Source of the DNA: Bacteroidales bacterium
Lineage (GTDB): Bacteria > Bacteroidota > Bacteroidia > Bacteroidales > UBA932
Reading direction: 5' to 3'
Assembly: GCA_017548985.1 (NCBI GenBank)
Contig: JAFYYW010000026.1
Location: 1-64,000 of the forward strand
Length of the DNA: 64,000 bases
Shown in pieces: positions 45,871 to 53,653 of this stretch. Each line of letters begins with the position of its first letter. Position 1 is the stretch's first letter. The notes under the pieces are model-generated. The model saw only the letters and a list, made by a program, of their open reading frames with translations. It was not told the DNA's origin and made no database searches. The position numbers and the translations under genes were made by a program.

Positions 45871-46098
45871 AGCGTTGTTGGTTTAAGTAATACGAACTGG
45901 TTGTTTTAAGATAATACGGAGTTGACCGAGTGGCGACTGAGGTGCAAGTGGTTCTGCCGAAGTGTGGATCGATTTTACCGGAGTGAAAGCTTTTCTATGC
46001 AGCTATCAAGTTGATTTTGCCTGGGCAAATATGGTCAAACAAAACAGAAATAAAGATAAAAAACAGAAAAACCTGCAGCAGCCCCCCCGAAAAATGCT

Positions 46099-46231
46099 GC
46101 CGGTGTCCCGTATGACGCACCACCGGGCTCAGAATCCCTGCCGAACCGGTTCCGGTGTCCCGTCTGTGGCACCACCGGAACCGGAAACCTCGCTGAAGTG
46201 GTTCCGGTGTCCCGCATCCTGCACCACCGGG
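46099..46231 (+). repeat. REP-like array 3: three units, 5' side of the RAYT gene
   Basis: Stems CCGGTG/CACCGG (46100-46105 / 46121-46126), GGTTCCGGTG/CACCGGAACC (46148-46157 / 46173-46182, 10 bp) and CCGGTG/CACCGG (46204-46209 / 46225-46230). Spacing is 52 and 52 nt. The left flank CCCTGCCGAACCGG is shared with array 1. Confidence 0.85.
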
Positions 46232-46260
46232 ATCAGTTTGGAGCCGGATGGGGAGAGAGG

Positions 46261-46365
46261 CTGATGATGGTTTGGGGGACTGAGGCTGATGATGGTTTTG
46301 GGGACTGAGGCTGATGATGGTTTTGGGGACTGAGGCTGATCGTGGTTCTGGGGGGGGGACTGGGG
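46261..46365 (+). repeat. G-rich 25-bp tandem repeat
   Basis: Three head-to-tail copies of a 25-bp unit (CTGATGATGGTTTTGGGGAC + TGAGG) at 46261-46285, 46286-46310 and 46311-46335, then a fourth copy (46336-46365) with an expanded run of ten G. The G-runs could fold into a G-quadruplex on the plus strand. No coding sequence. Confidence 0.8.
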
Positions 46366-46470
46366 CTGAATTGAGTGCTGGAGGGTTTATTTGGGGAAGT
46401 GAATGAATAAAAGGCTAGTGTTTTTGACTCCTTTCGGATACTTTATTAAATATTTTTTGCAAAAAAACAT

Positions 46471-46478
46471 TAAATTTG
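46471..46478 (+). promoter_or_regulatory. Bacteroidota -7 box (TAAATTTG) before the capsule locus
   Basis: An exact TAnnTTTG match in a strongly AT-rich stretch, about 240 nt before the antiterminator gene. The long leader fits UpxY-type capsule operons, in which a NusG paralogue acts on its own 5' leader. No invertible repeats flank it clearly, so phase inversion is not supported. Confidence 0.5.
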
Positions 46479-46720
46479 AAAACTTTAATGGTCACGTTTG
46501 AACGCTCTTGGATTGGAGTGGGACGAGTTCAGATTGCTAACATGCTGATTGACCGTTGACTACCCTTGCCGACTACAGGGGGAGCTATGGTTTTGCTTGA
46601 GTCGGTCGCTATGCAAGCGAAAGCAAGCGGTAGGCGGTTTTCAAATGGTAGGCAAAATGCAATTGTTCACAGATAAGAGGTCAATATGCCGTAGGGGGGA
46701 GAGCGTGACCGAAAAGCTTG
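46479..46720 (+). other. Leader of the capsule locus, no gene seen
   Basis: About 240 nt between the promoter box and the UpxY-like gene. Short hairpin-forming pieces are visible (CGCT...AGCG near 46608-46622) but no convincing terminator and no conserved reading frame. It may be the recognition leader of the antiterminator. Confidence 0.35.
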
Positions 46721-47272
46721 ATGGTTCACATGCCGGAGAAATTATCGAATACGACTATTGTGAGTTGGTATCCGGTGAGGGTGCTGTACGGGAAGGTGGG
46801 GTTGGTCAAGCGGACGCTGGACGAGGCCGATGTGGAGTATTTCTACCCGACCCATCTTATTGAAAAGGACATGAAGTATGTCGAGGAGCCGCTGGTGCGC
46901 TCATTGATATTCATAAAGACTACTTCGTTGGGACTGAGAGAGATTAAGATGAGGTACAGCACATCGCTGATCCCGTATTATGATCGTTCCGGGGAGGATG
47001 GCACGAGACCGCCGGTGACAGTGCCGGATAACCAGATGGAGATGTTTATCCGTCTTTGCCGGATGAAGGAGGCGGGCCTTGAATATCTCGGCGAGGACGA
47101 GCCTAAGTACCATCTTGGCGACCGGGTCCGGGTGACCGATGGAATATTCAAGGGTTTCGAGGGACATGTCAAGCGGATCCGGCACGACCGGAAGCTGATC
47201 GTGACAATTGAGGGCGTGGCGGCGTTCGCGACGCGGTTCATCCCGCCGTCCATGCTGGAGAAGGTGGAGTAG
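46721..47272 (+). CDS. UpxY/NusG-like transcription antiterminator of the capsule locus
   Basis: About 183 residues: NusG N-terminal (NGN) domain (SWYPVRVLYGKVGLVKRTLDE, VRSLIFIKTTSLG) and C-terminal KOW domain (GDRVRVTDGIFKGFEGHVKRIRHDRKLIVTIEG). Bacteroidales UpxY proteins are locus-specific NusG paralogues that prevent premature termination in the capsule leader (known for B. fragilis). Its place directly before wza and wzc supports that role. Start could be ATG 46721 or ATG 46730. No UpxZ partner gene is present. Confidence 0.88.
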   Translation: MVHMPEKLSNTTIVSWYPVRVLYGKVGLVKRTLDEADVEYFYPTHLIEKDMKYVEEPLVRSLIFIKTTSLGLREIKMRYSTSLIPYYDRSGEDGTRPPVTVPDNQMEMFIRLCRMKEAGLEYLGEDEPKYHLGDRVRVTDGIFKGFEGHVKRIRHDRKLIVTIEGVAAFATRFIPPSMLEKVE

Positions 47273-47283
47273 ATACTTCGCCG

Positions 47284-47318
47284 CGTCCTTCGACAAGCTC
47301 AGGGCTCCGCTCAGGATG
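47284..47318. repeat. Palindromic repeat (TTCGACAAGCTCAGGG family) before wza
   Basis: The spacer after the antiterminator gene contains CCTTCGACAAGCTCAGGGCT followed by CCGCTCAGGATGAA. Read on the other strand the core is GAGCTTGTCGA, a variant of the GAGCGnAGTCGA loop inside the SOD and Wzi genes. Such sequences look like mobile or conserved interspersed palindromes. Confidence 0.6.
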
Positions 47319-47348
47319 AAAAAGAATAAAACAAATAACAAATAAAAA

Positions 47349-48164
47349 ATGAAAAAAGCTTTTATTTTCATGGTTGCGACCGCGCTGTTGGCAGCGTGTT
47401 CGACGCCGACAAACATCACTTATTTCCAGGACACGGATCAAGCTGACGGGGCTGAGATAGTGCCCGTGAAGAACATCGTGCTGCAGCCCAATGACATGAT
47501 CTCGATCATAGTCAATGCCAAGACCGCTGAGCTCAGCGCACTTTTCAACCTTCCGTACACCGCCCAGAGGCTTGGACAGAACACCAACTCCTATATCTCC
47601 GGATCCAGCAACTCCTATGTCTCCGGTTACACCATCGCTGAGGACGGGACAATCGACTTCCCGACCCTCGGCAGAGTCAAGGTCGCCGGAATGACCAGGC
47701 AGGAGGTCGCGAAGAAGATCAAGGATGAGCTAAGGAACCAGGGCCAGGTCAACGAGGCAGTCGTGACAGTGGAGTTCATGAACCTGTACTATCAGGTTCT
47801 TGGCGAGGTAGCGCGCCCTGGCCGTTACCCGATCGGCAAGGATGGTATGACCGTTCTTGACGCTTTGAGCTCTGCCGGAGACCTTGGCATCCAGGGCAAT
47901 AGGGAGAATGTCAAGTTGCTGAGGAATGAGGACGGCCATCAGAAGACCTACACTCTCGATCTAACTTCAACTCGTAGTATGATTTATTCTCCTGCCTACT
48001 ATCTTAAGCAGGACGACGTCATCTACGTCGAGCCTAATGACTTCAAGAAGCGCCAGTCCACTGTCAACGGCAATAATGTCCGTTCAGCTTCCTTCTGGCT
48101 GAGCCTCGGATCCTTCGTGACTTCGACAATACTTGTAATCCAGAGGATCAGCAGGTATATTTAG
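47349..48164 (+). CDS. wza: Polysaccharide export lipoprotein (Wza/BexD family)
   Basis: 271 residues with lipobox LLAAC (Cys17) for outer-membrane anchoring. Contains a Poly_export domain (NIVLQPNDMISIIVNAKTAELSALF), SLBB domains (VLGEVARPGRYPIGKDGMTVLDALSSAG) and a C-terminal hydrophobic helix (SFWLSLGSFVTSTILVIQ) expected to cross the outer membrane. Forms the export channel for capsule or exopolysaccharide together with the Wzc-like kinase encoded 38 bp downstream. Typical length for Bacteroidota. Confidence 0.93.
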   Translation: MKKAFIFMVATALLAACSTPTNITYFQDTDQADGAEIVPVKNIVLQPNDMISIIVNAKTAELSALFNLPYTAQRLGQNTNSYISGSSNSYVSGYTIAEDGTIDFPTLGRVKVAGMTRQEVAKKIKDELRNQGQVNEAVVTVEFMNLYYQVLGEVARPGRYPIGKDGMTVLDALSSAGDLGIQGNRENVKLLRNEDGHQKTYTLDLTSTRSMIYSPAYYLKQDDVIYVEPNDFKKRQSTVNGNNVRSASFWLSLGSFVTSTILVIQRISRYI

Positions 48165-48202
48165 TTGATAATCAAATATTCGCAAAGAAAAATCACTTGA
48201 AT

Positions 48203-50611
48203 ATGGAAACATTGGACAACACTGCCACCATCCCCCAGGAAGAAGAATTCAACCTACGGGAGTTCGTGAATCGCTGCCTGGCGAAGTGGTACTGGTTCGT
48301 GATCTCTCTCGCTATCTGCCTCTTGGTTGGAGCGTATATCGTCCTGACCACCGCCCCGGTCTATCATTCCTCGGCTGAGGTACAGATCAAATCAGACACC
48401 AGAGGACGGTCTATCGACAACTCCACCGAGTTCGCCGACATGGGAATGTTCATGACCAGGACCAATGTCTACAATGAGCTCCGCGCTTTCCGTTCCCCGG
48501 ACATCATGGGGGACGTAGTCGACAGGCTCAAGCTCTATAACGACTATACTTATCCCGGTCGTCGCTATGATGTCACTCTATACGGCACAACCCTCCCCAT
48601 CGAGGTGGATATGCTGGAAATGCCTGACAATCAGAGCGCTTCATTCACAATCAATAACTCCATTGACGGTAAAGTCGCCCTGGATAACTTTATTCTTATG
48701 AAAGACAGGCTTTCCGGGCCGGCCATCAAGGGCAATCTTGGCGACACCCTAGTGACCCCATTAGGAAAGATCGTAGTCTCCAAGACCAGTTCTTATCCCG
48801 CTGATGGGTATGACTCCAAGATCAATTTCAAGAGACTGTCCAAGAAGAGCGCGATCAACAGTTTTGCCAATCGTTTGACCGTCAGCCAGTCAGACAAGAT
48901 GGCCGACATGATCACCATCGGTCTTGACGATGTCTCGACCCAGAGGGCACAGGATATCGTAAGCACATTGATCGCTGTCTACAATGTCAAGTGGGTCCAG
49001 GATAAAAACCTCCTGGCCAGGGCTACCTCAGAGTTCATCAATGACCGTCTGAAGGTGATTGAGGGTGAGCTTTCCGACGTTGACGCTGACATCTCGGCGT
49101 TCAAGTCCGCGAACATGATCCCTGATGTCGGCGCCGCCGCCGACCTCTACATGCAGCAGAACGCGGCCATCAACCAGCAGATGCAGGAGCTGAACAACCA
49201 GCTCTACATGGCCCGCTATGTCAAGAATTACATAGCCAACGAGGGTTCCAACAACCAGCCTCTGCCTGCCAACATGGGCATCACCAACTCCGCGATCGAG
49301 AGCCGTATCAATGAATATAACAAACAGCTCATCGAGAGGAACAACCTGGTCGAGAACTCCGGCGAGAACAACGTCCTTGTCAAGGATATGGACAAGACCC
49401 TTGAGTCGATGAGGGGAGCGATCTCGATGTCCATGGACAATGAGATAATGGCCCTCAACACCCGTTTCAGCGGCCTCCAGGGCCAGTCAAGGGCAACCTC
49501 CGCGAGGATCGCGGCCAACCCGAAGCAGGCCAACCAGCTGCTCTCGGTCGAGAGGCAGCAGAGCGTCAAGCAGAGCCTGTACCTCTTCCTCCTCCAGAAA
49601 CGTGAGGAGAACGAGCTCTCCCAGGCCTTCACCGCCTACAACACCCGTATCATCAAGCACCCCGTGATCGGTGGACCTGTGGCTCCGAAGAAAGCCCAGA
49701 TCATGTTGATCGCTTTTCTTCTTGGACTACTGATTCCTTTGGCCATCCTTTACGTCATGATGACCACCGACAACAAGATCCACTCAAAGAAGGATCTTAA
49801 AGCTTTGTCGCTGCCATATCTTGGTGAGATTCCTCTCGCGTCCAAGAATAAGAATCTTTTAGGCAAGATCAAGAGGAAGGCTCTTGAAGAAACCGCGGTA
49901 GTCGTGGAGCATGGTAACAGGAACGCTGTCAACGAGGCCTTCAGGGTCATGAGGACCAACCTCGAGTTCATGACTAAGGATCCTTCCGCCAACGTGCTGG
50001 CCACCACGTCATTCAACCCTGGCTCCGGAAAATCTTTCGTGACGATGAATATGTCCATCTGTCTCGCCATCAAGGACAAGAAGGTCCTGGTGGTCGACGG
50101 TGACCTCCGCCACGGCACATTGTCCGAGTTTTCGGGGAACCCCGAAAGTGGACTAAGCGACTATCTTGCCGGAAAGATTGACGACGCCAGTAAGATTATC
50201 GTCCAGTCTCCCAACTATCCTTCTCTCCAGGTGCTTCCGGTCGGAACCATCCCTCCGAACCCCGCCGAGTTGATCGCGGATCCCAAGTTCGGGAAACTCA
50301 TCGCTGAGCTTAAGACACAATACGACTATGTCATAATCGACTGCCCTCCGATCAACATCGTGACAGACTCCAGGATCATTAACGAATATGTCGACAGGAC
50401 AGTGTTCATCGTAAGGGCTGGCTTGCTTGATAAGGAACTAGTCCCTGAACTGGAGGCTATGTATAAGAGGGGAGAGTACAAGAACCTGTGCTATGTACTC
50501 AACGGAACCTCCTCCGGATCAGGCTATTACGGCAGATATGGCCATTATGGACACTACGGCCACTACGGTTACTACGGTAAGAATACTGATGCGAAGACAG
50601 CGAAGGCCTGA
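48203..50611 (+). CDS. wzc: Wzc-like tyrosine autokinase / chain-length regulator
   Basis: About 802 residues from ATG 48203 (a TTG lies six bases before). Chain-length determinant (Wzz-like) domain with two transmembrane helices (near 35 and 510) and a large periplasmic region with coiled coils; a C-terminal BY-kinase domain with Walker A NPGSGKSF (about 605-612), Walker A' VLVVDGDLRHG and Walker B VIIDCPP. The C-terminal tail carries a tyrosine cluster (GYYGRYGHYGHYGHYGYYG, about 774-792) encoded by near-perfect DNA tandem repeats, the autophosphorylation tail. Regulates polymer length and export together with Wza and the CpsB phosphatase encoded at the end of the locus. Confidence 0.94.
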   Translation: METLDNTATIPQEEEFNLREFVNRCLAKWYWFVISLAICLLVGAYIVLTTAPVYHSSAEVQIKSDTRGRSIDNSTEFADMGMFMTRTNVYNELRAFRSPDIMGDVVDRLKLYNDYTYPGRRYDVTLYGTTLPIEVDMLEMPDNQSASFTINNSIDGKVALDNFILMKDRLSGPAIKGNLGDTLVTPLGKIVVSKTSSYPADGYDSKINFKRLSKKSAINSFANRLTVSQSDKMADMITIGLDDVSTQRAQDIVSTLIAVYNVKWVQDKNLLARATSEFINDRLKVIEGELSDVDADISAFKSANMIPDVGAAADLYMQQNAAINQQMQELNNQLYMARYVKNYIANEGSNNQPLPANMGITNSAIESRINEYNKQLIERNNLVENSGENNVLVKDMDKTLESMRGAISMSMDNEIMALNTRFSGLQGQSRATSARIAANPKQANQLLSVERQQSVKQSLYLFLLQKREENELSQAFTAYNTRIIKHPVIGGPVAPKKAQIMLIAFLLGLLIPLAILYVMMTTDNKIHSKKDLKALSLPYLGEIPLASKNKNLLGKIKRKALEETAVVVEHGNRNAVNEAFRVMRTNLEFMTKDPSANVLATTSFNPGSGKSFVTMNMSICLAIKDKKVLVVDGDLRHGTLSEFSGNPESGLSDYLAGKIDDASKIIVQSPNYPSLQVLPVGTIPPNPAELIADPKFGKLIAELKTQYDYVIIDCPPINIVTDSRIINEYVDRTVFIVRAGLLDKELVPELEAMYKRGEYKNLCYVLNGTSSGSGYYGRYGHYGHYGHYGYYGKNTDAKTAKA

Positions 50612-50624
50612 TTGTGTGAGATAG

Positions 50625-50705
50625 AACCGAAACGGCGACTATGGCATCCCGGTGCCGGATAATGTCGAGGAGAACGCCAGCAAGATGGTCTGGAGGAAGT
50701 ATTAA
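50625..50705 (+). pseudogene. 3' remnant of a deleted gene
   Basis: An open frame of about 26 codons with no start but ending in a TAA encodes a peptide finishing PDNVEENASKMVWRKY. Its well-behaved codons and the absence of other features suggest the tail of a lost gene, where the glycosyltransferase/flippase section of the capsule locus would be expected. I do not recognise the protein family. Confidence 0.45.
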
Positions 50706-50720
50706 TTGCTATCATACTCC

Positions 50721-51707
50721 ATGAGGTTTAATCTTCGCGACTTAAGCACGTACCGAACCGCTCTTATGGGCATTGCGGCATTGATGATCATTGCTTGCCA
50801 CGCCCCCGCATATGGCGTGTTTATGCCACAATGGATTCGCAGGTTTGCGGTTTTGGGCAATTATGGAGTCGACATATTCCTTCTTCTTTCTGGACTCGGA
50901 TGCTATTATTCTCTTCACAAGCAGGATAGTACAACTTTGGATTTCTACAAAAAGCGGGCGGTCCGGATTTTCATCCCGTATTTGTTGGTTTTTATTCCGG
51001 TGAATATCCTTTTTATTATTCTCGGCGAACGGAATGTCGGAGAGGGTTTTCTCAGCCTGGCGACGTTAGAGTACTGGATATTTCACAAAGGAGCGTGGTT
51101 TGTCTCGATGATTATTTTCCTGTACCTTGCTTCGCCGGTTTTAGTTTTAGTCCAAAAAGGTAAACACAAATGGCTCGTGACATTTGGGATCATCCTTGTT
51201 GTTTTTGGTCTTTGCACTATTCCAGTCAAGGATCCTTCCAACCTTAACGTGGTCTACAATATACAGTGGGCTTTCCGACGCTCCCCAAGTTTTTTTATCG
51301 GCATCGCGCTTGCTCAGGATTGTATGGACAAAAAGACGATGTCTGTTATCTGGCCATTGGTTTTGGCCATGTTGTATATTCCGGTGAAAAAACTATTGTT
51401 TTGGGTTGATAACTCTTGGTTTGTCGTGCCGCTTATGACAATGTGTCTTGCGGTTTTGTTGAATTGGGCTTGCCAGATTAAAGCGATAGGAACATGCCTT
51501 TTATTCATGGGCAAGATTTCATTGGAGTCTTACCTGTTGAATATTTGTTTAAACTCTTTGCTGCGTTTTATGATTCCAGGGATAATAGACTCAAAGCTAT
51601 TCTACGGCCATTTACTTGAATATTCCTTCGTTATTGTCGCGGGGATTTCCTTGGCATATGCCATCAGCTTATTATCAAAAAGAATCATAACTAGATTCGC
51701 TGTATAG
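50721..51707 (+). CDS. Acyltransferase-3 family membrane protein (OafA/WecH-like)
   Basis: About 328 residues with around ten transmembrane helices. The first helix region carries AALMIIACHAPAYG (the conserved His of Acyl_transf_3), NYGVDIFLLLSGLGCYYSL (the FFxLSG-like motif), and FYKKRAVRIFIPYLLVFIPVN. Such proteins O-acetylate or succinylate sugars during polysaccharide assembly in the inner membrane. Base composition is clearly more AT-rich than its neighbours, suggesting acquisition. It follows a gene remnant and is separated from ugd by 51 bp. Start is ATG 50721; a TTG lies at 50706. Confidence 0.85.
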   Translation: MRFNLRDLSTYRTALMGIAALMIIACHAPAYGVFMPQWIRRFAVLGNYGVDIFLLLSGLGCYYSLHKQDSTTLDFYKKRAVRIFIPYLLVFIPVNILFIILGERNVGEGFLSLATLEYWIFHKGAWFVSMIIFLYLASPVLVLVQKGKHKWLVTFGIILVVFGLCTIPVKDPSNLNVVYNIQWAFRRSPSFFIGIALAQDCMDKKTMSVIWPLVLAMLYIPVKKLLFWVDNSWFVVPLMTMCLAVLLNWACQIKAIGTCLLFMGKISLESYLLNICLNSLLRFMIPGIIDSKLFYGHLLEYSFVIVAGISLAYAISLLSKRIITRFAV

Positions 51708-51758
51708 TTTCTCAAATACATCTGGCGTATATACGGTGGAAATAAAACTATATGAATT

Positions 51759-53027
51759 ATGAAGAGAATCGCGGTCGCGGGAACGGGATACGTTGGGATG
51801 AGTGTGGCGACGCTGTTGTCGCAGGAGAATGAGGTTGTGGCGGTTGACGTGATCCCTGAGAAGGTAGAGAAAATCAACAAAAAGATATCTCCGATCCAGG
51901 ATGAATATATAGAGAAGTACTTGACGGAGAAGCCGTTGCGACTGAGGGCGACTCTCGACGGCAGGGAAGCGTACAAAGACGCGGACTTTGTCGTTATCGC
52001 TACTCCTACCAATTATGACCCCAAGAAGAACTTCTTCGACACATCTCATGTCGAAGAAGTGATCGAACTGGTTCTGGAAGTCAATCCGGACGCTGTGATG
52101 GTCATCAAGTCGACCATTCCTGTCGGCTTCACAAAGTCGGCCAGGGAGAAGTTCTCCTACAGGGAACGCCTTGCTGACGGAACGATGAGGGTGGTGACGC
52201 CCAAGATCATTTTCGCGCCTGAGTTCCTCCGCGAGAGCAAGGCTCTCTATGACAATCTCTATCCAAGCCGTATCATCGTCGGTTATGACGAAAAAGCGCT
52301 TGAGGAGGCGGCGCACACGTTCGCTGGGCTGATCAAGGCCGGATCCCTTAAGCCCGATGTCCCCGTTCTATTCATGGGAAGCACCGAAGCCGAAGCCGTC
52401 AAGCTATTCGCCAACACTTATCTGGCGCTGAGGGTTTCCTATTTCAACGAGCTGGACACCTACGCCGAGATGAAAGGCCTTGACACCCAAGCCATTATTG
52501 AAGGCGTATGCCTTGACCCCCGAATCGGCACCGACTATAACAACCCTTCCTTCGGCTATGGCGGATATTGCCTCCCGAAGGACACCAAGCAGCTCCTCGC
52601 CAATTTTAACGATGTTCCTGAGAACCTCATTAAGGCCATCGTCGATTCCAACCGTACCAGGAAGGATTATATCGCCGACCAGGTTCTTGAGAAGGCCGGA
52701 TATTACTCATCAAATGGCGCCTTCGACCAGGCAAAGGAGAGGGAAGTGACCGTCGGGGTGTACCGCCTCACGATGAAGTCGAATTCCGACAACTTCCGTC
52801 AGAGCGCCATCCAGGGTATCATGAAGCGCATCAAGGCCAAGGGCGCCAAAGTGATCATCTACGAACCCGCCCTTGAGGACGGAACCACATTCTTCGGGAG
52901 CCGGGTCATCAACGACCTTGCCGAGTTTAAACGCCTGTCCGACAGCATAATTGCCAACCGCTACGACCCCGCGCTCGATGACGTCCAGGCGAAGGTCTAC
53001 ACAAGGGATATTTTCAAAAGGGATTAG
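51759..53027 (+). CDS. ugd: UDP-glucose/GDP-mannose dehydrogenase family enzyme
   Basis: 422 residues. The NAD-binding motif [10 protein letters not shown] (8-17), the catalytic cysteine in [15 protein letters not shown] (about 260) with the preceding [18 protein letters not shown], and the C-terminal UDP-binding domain ([27 protein letters not shown]) define a four-electron oxidation of a nucleotide sugar to the uronate. It probably makes UDP-glucuronate (or another UDP-uronate) for the polymer. Length and residues appear intact. Confidence 0.93.
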   Translation: MKRIAVAGTGYVGMSVATLLSQENEVVAVDVIPEKVEKINKKISPIQDEYIEKYLTEKPLRLRATLDGREAYKDADFVVIATPTNYDPKKNFFDTSHVEEVIELVLEVNPDAVMVIKSTIPVGFTKSAREKFSYRERLADGTMRVVTPKIIFAPEFLRESKALYDNLYPSRIIVGYDEKALEEAAHTFAGLIKAGSLKPDVPVLFMGSTEAEAVKLFANTYLALRVSYFNELDTYAEMKGLDTQAIIEGVCLDPRIGTDYNNPSFGYGGYCLPKDTKQLLANFNDVPENLIKAIVDSNRTRKDYIADQVLEKAGYYSSNGAFDQAKEREVTVGVYRLTMKSNSDNFRQSAIQGIMKRIKAKGAKVIIYEPALEDGTTFFGSRVINDLAEFKRLSDSIIANRYDPALDDVQAKVYTRDIFKRD

Positions 53028-53031
53028 GAAT

Positions 53032-53649
53032 ATGTTTACACTTATCAAACTGCCATACGAGATCAATGCGCTGGAGCCTGTGATCAGCGCCAGGACACTT
53101 GAGTTCCACCATGGAAAGCACCTTCAGGGTTATGTCGATAACCTGAACAAACTCATCGTCGGCACCGAATTCGAGAATATGTCTCTCGAAGGCATCATTG
53201 CGGCCTCGAGCCCCCTCATTGCGGCCTCGAGCCGCAATCTCACCCCCATCTTCAACAATGCTGGTCAGATCCTGAACCACAACCTATATTTCACCCAATT
53301 CTGTCAACCTTCTTCGCGGTCCCTGAGCGGAGTCGAAGGGCCGCTAGCCAAGCAGATCGAAAAGCAATGGACCACCCTCGACGCCTTCAAGAAAGAATTC
53401 GAAGCCAAAGGCGCGACCCTCTTCGGCAGCGGTTGGGTATGGCTACAGGCCGACGCTAAAGGAGAACTCTCAATCGCCCAATACGCCGGAGCGGACAACC
53501 CTGTCGCCCACGGCCTCAAGCCCATCCTGACCTTCGACGTCTGGGAGCACGCCTATTACCTCGACTGCCAGAACCGCCGTCCCGCCCACCTCGCCGCCCT
53601 ATGGGACATCGTGGACTGGAAGGTGATTGAGGATAGGTTTATTAGGTAA
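53032..53649 (+). CDS. sod: Fe/Mn superoxide dismutase with palindromic insertions
   Basis: A 205-residue cytoplasmic Fe/Mn-SOD. Metal ligands His26 (LEFHHGKHLQGYV), His83 (NAGQILNHNLYF), Asp169 and His173 (FDVWEHAYY) are intact, so it should be active. Compared with B. fragilis SOD it has about 11 extra residues at 56-69 (IAASSPLIAASSRN), encoded by a duplicated palindrome, and a loop at about 92-105 (QPSSRSLSGVEGPL) encoded by another hairpin element. Its position between ugd and a sugar aminotransferase is unusual. Start is ATG 53032 right after ugd. Confidence 0.92.
   Translation: MFTLIKLPYEINALEPVISARTLEFHHGKHLQGYVDNLNKLIVGTEFENMSLEGIIAASSPLIAASSRNLTPIFNNAGQILNHNLYFTQFCQPSSRSLSGVEGPLAKQIEKQWTTLDAFKKEFEAKGATLFGSGWVWLQADAKGELSIAQYAGADNPVAHGLKPILTFDVWEHAYYLDCQNRRPAHLAALWDIVDWKVIEDRFIR
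53195..53238. repeat. Duplicated palindrome in the SOD gene
   Basis: An 18-bp direct repeat TCATTGCGGCCTCGAGCC occurs at 53195-53212 and 53217-53234 (period 22 bp), and the second copy forms a perfect palindrome ATTGCGGC-CTCGA-GCCGCAAT (53218-53238). It adds about 11 in-frame residues. Confidence 0.8.
53317..53343. repeat. In-frame hairpin element C1 in the SOD gene
   Basis: CGGTCCCT - GAGCGGAGTCGA - AGGGCCG: arms complementary except one bulged T, around the loop GAGCGGAGTCGA. The same loop (GAGCGTAGTCGA) sits in the Wzi gene at 55151-55162 with different, self-complementary arms. Confidence 0.75.
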
Positions 53650-53653
53650 TTAG

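Noticed and set aside
46400..46720. Invertible (phase-variable) capsule promoter
   Set aside because: I found no pair of inverted repeats flanking the promoter box and no invertase gene nearby.
46549..46863. A short coding sequence overlapping the antiterminator start
   Set aside because: No family signature and it overlaps the well-supported NusG-like frame.
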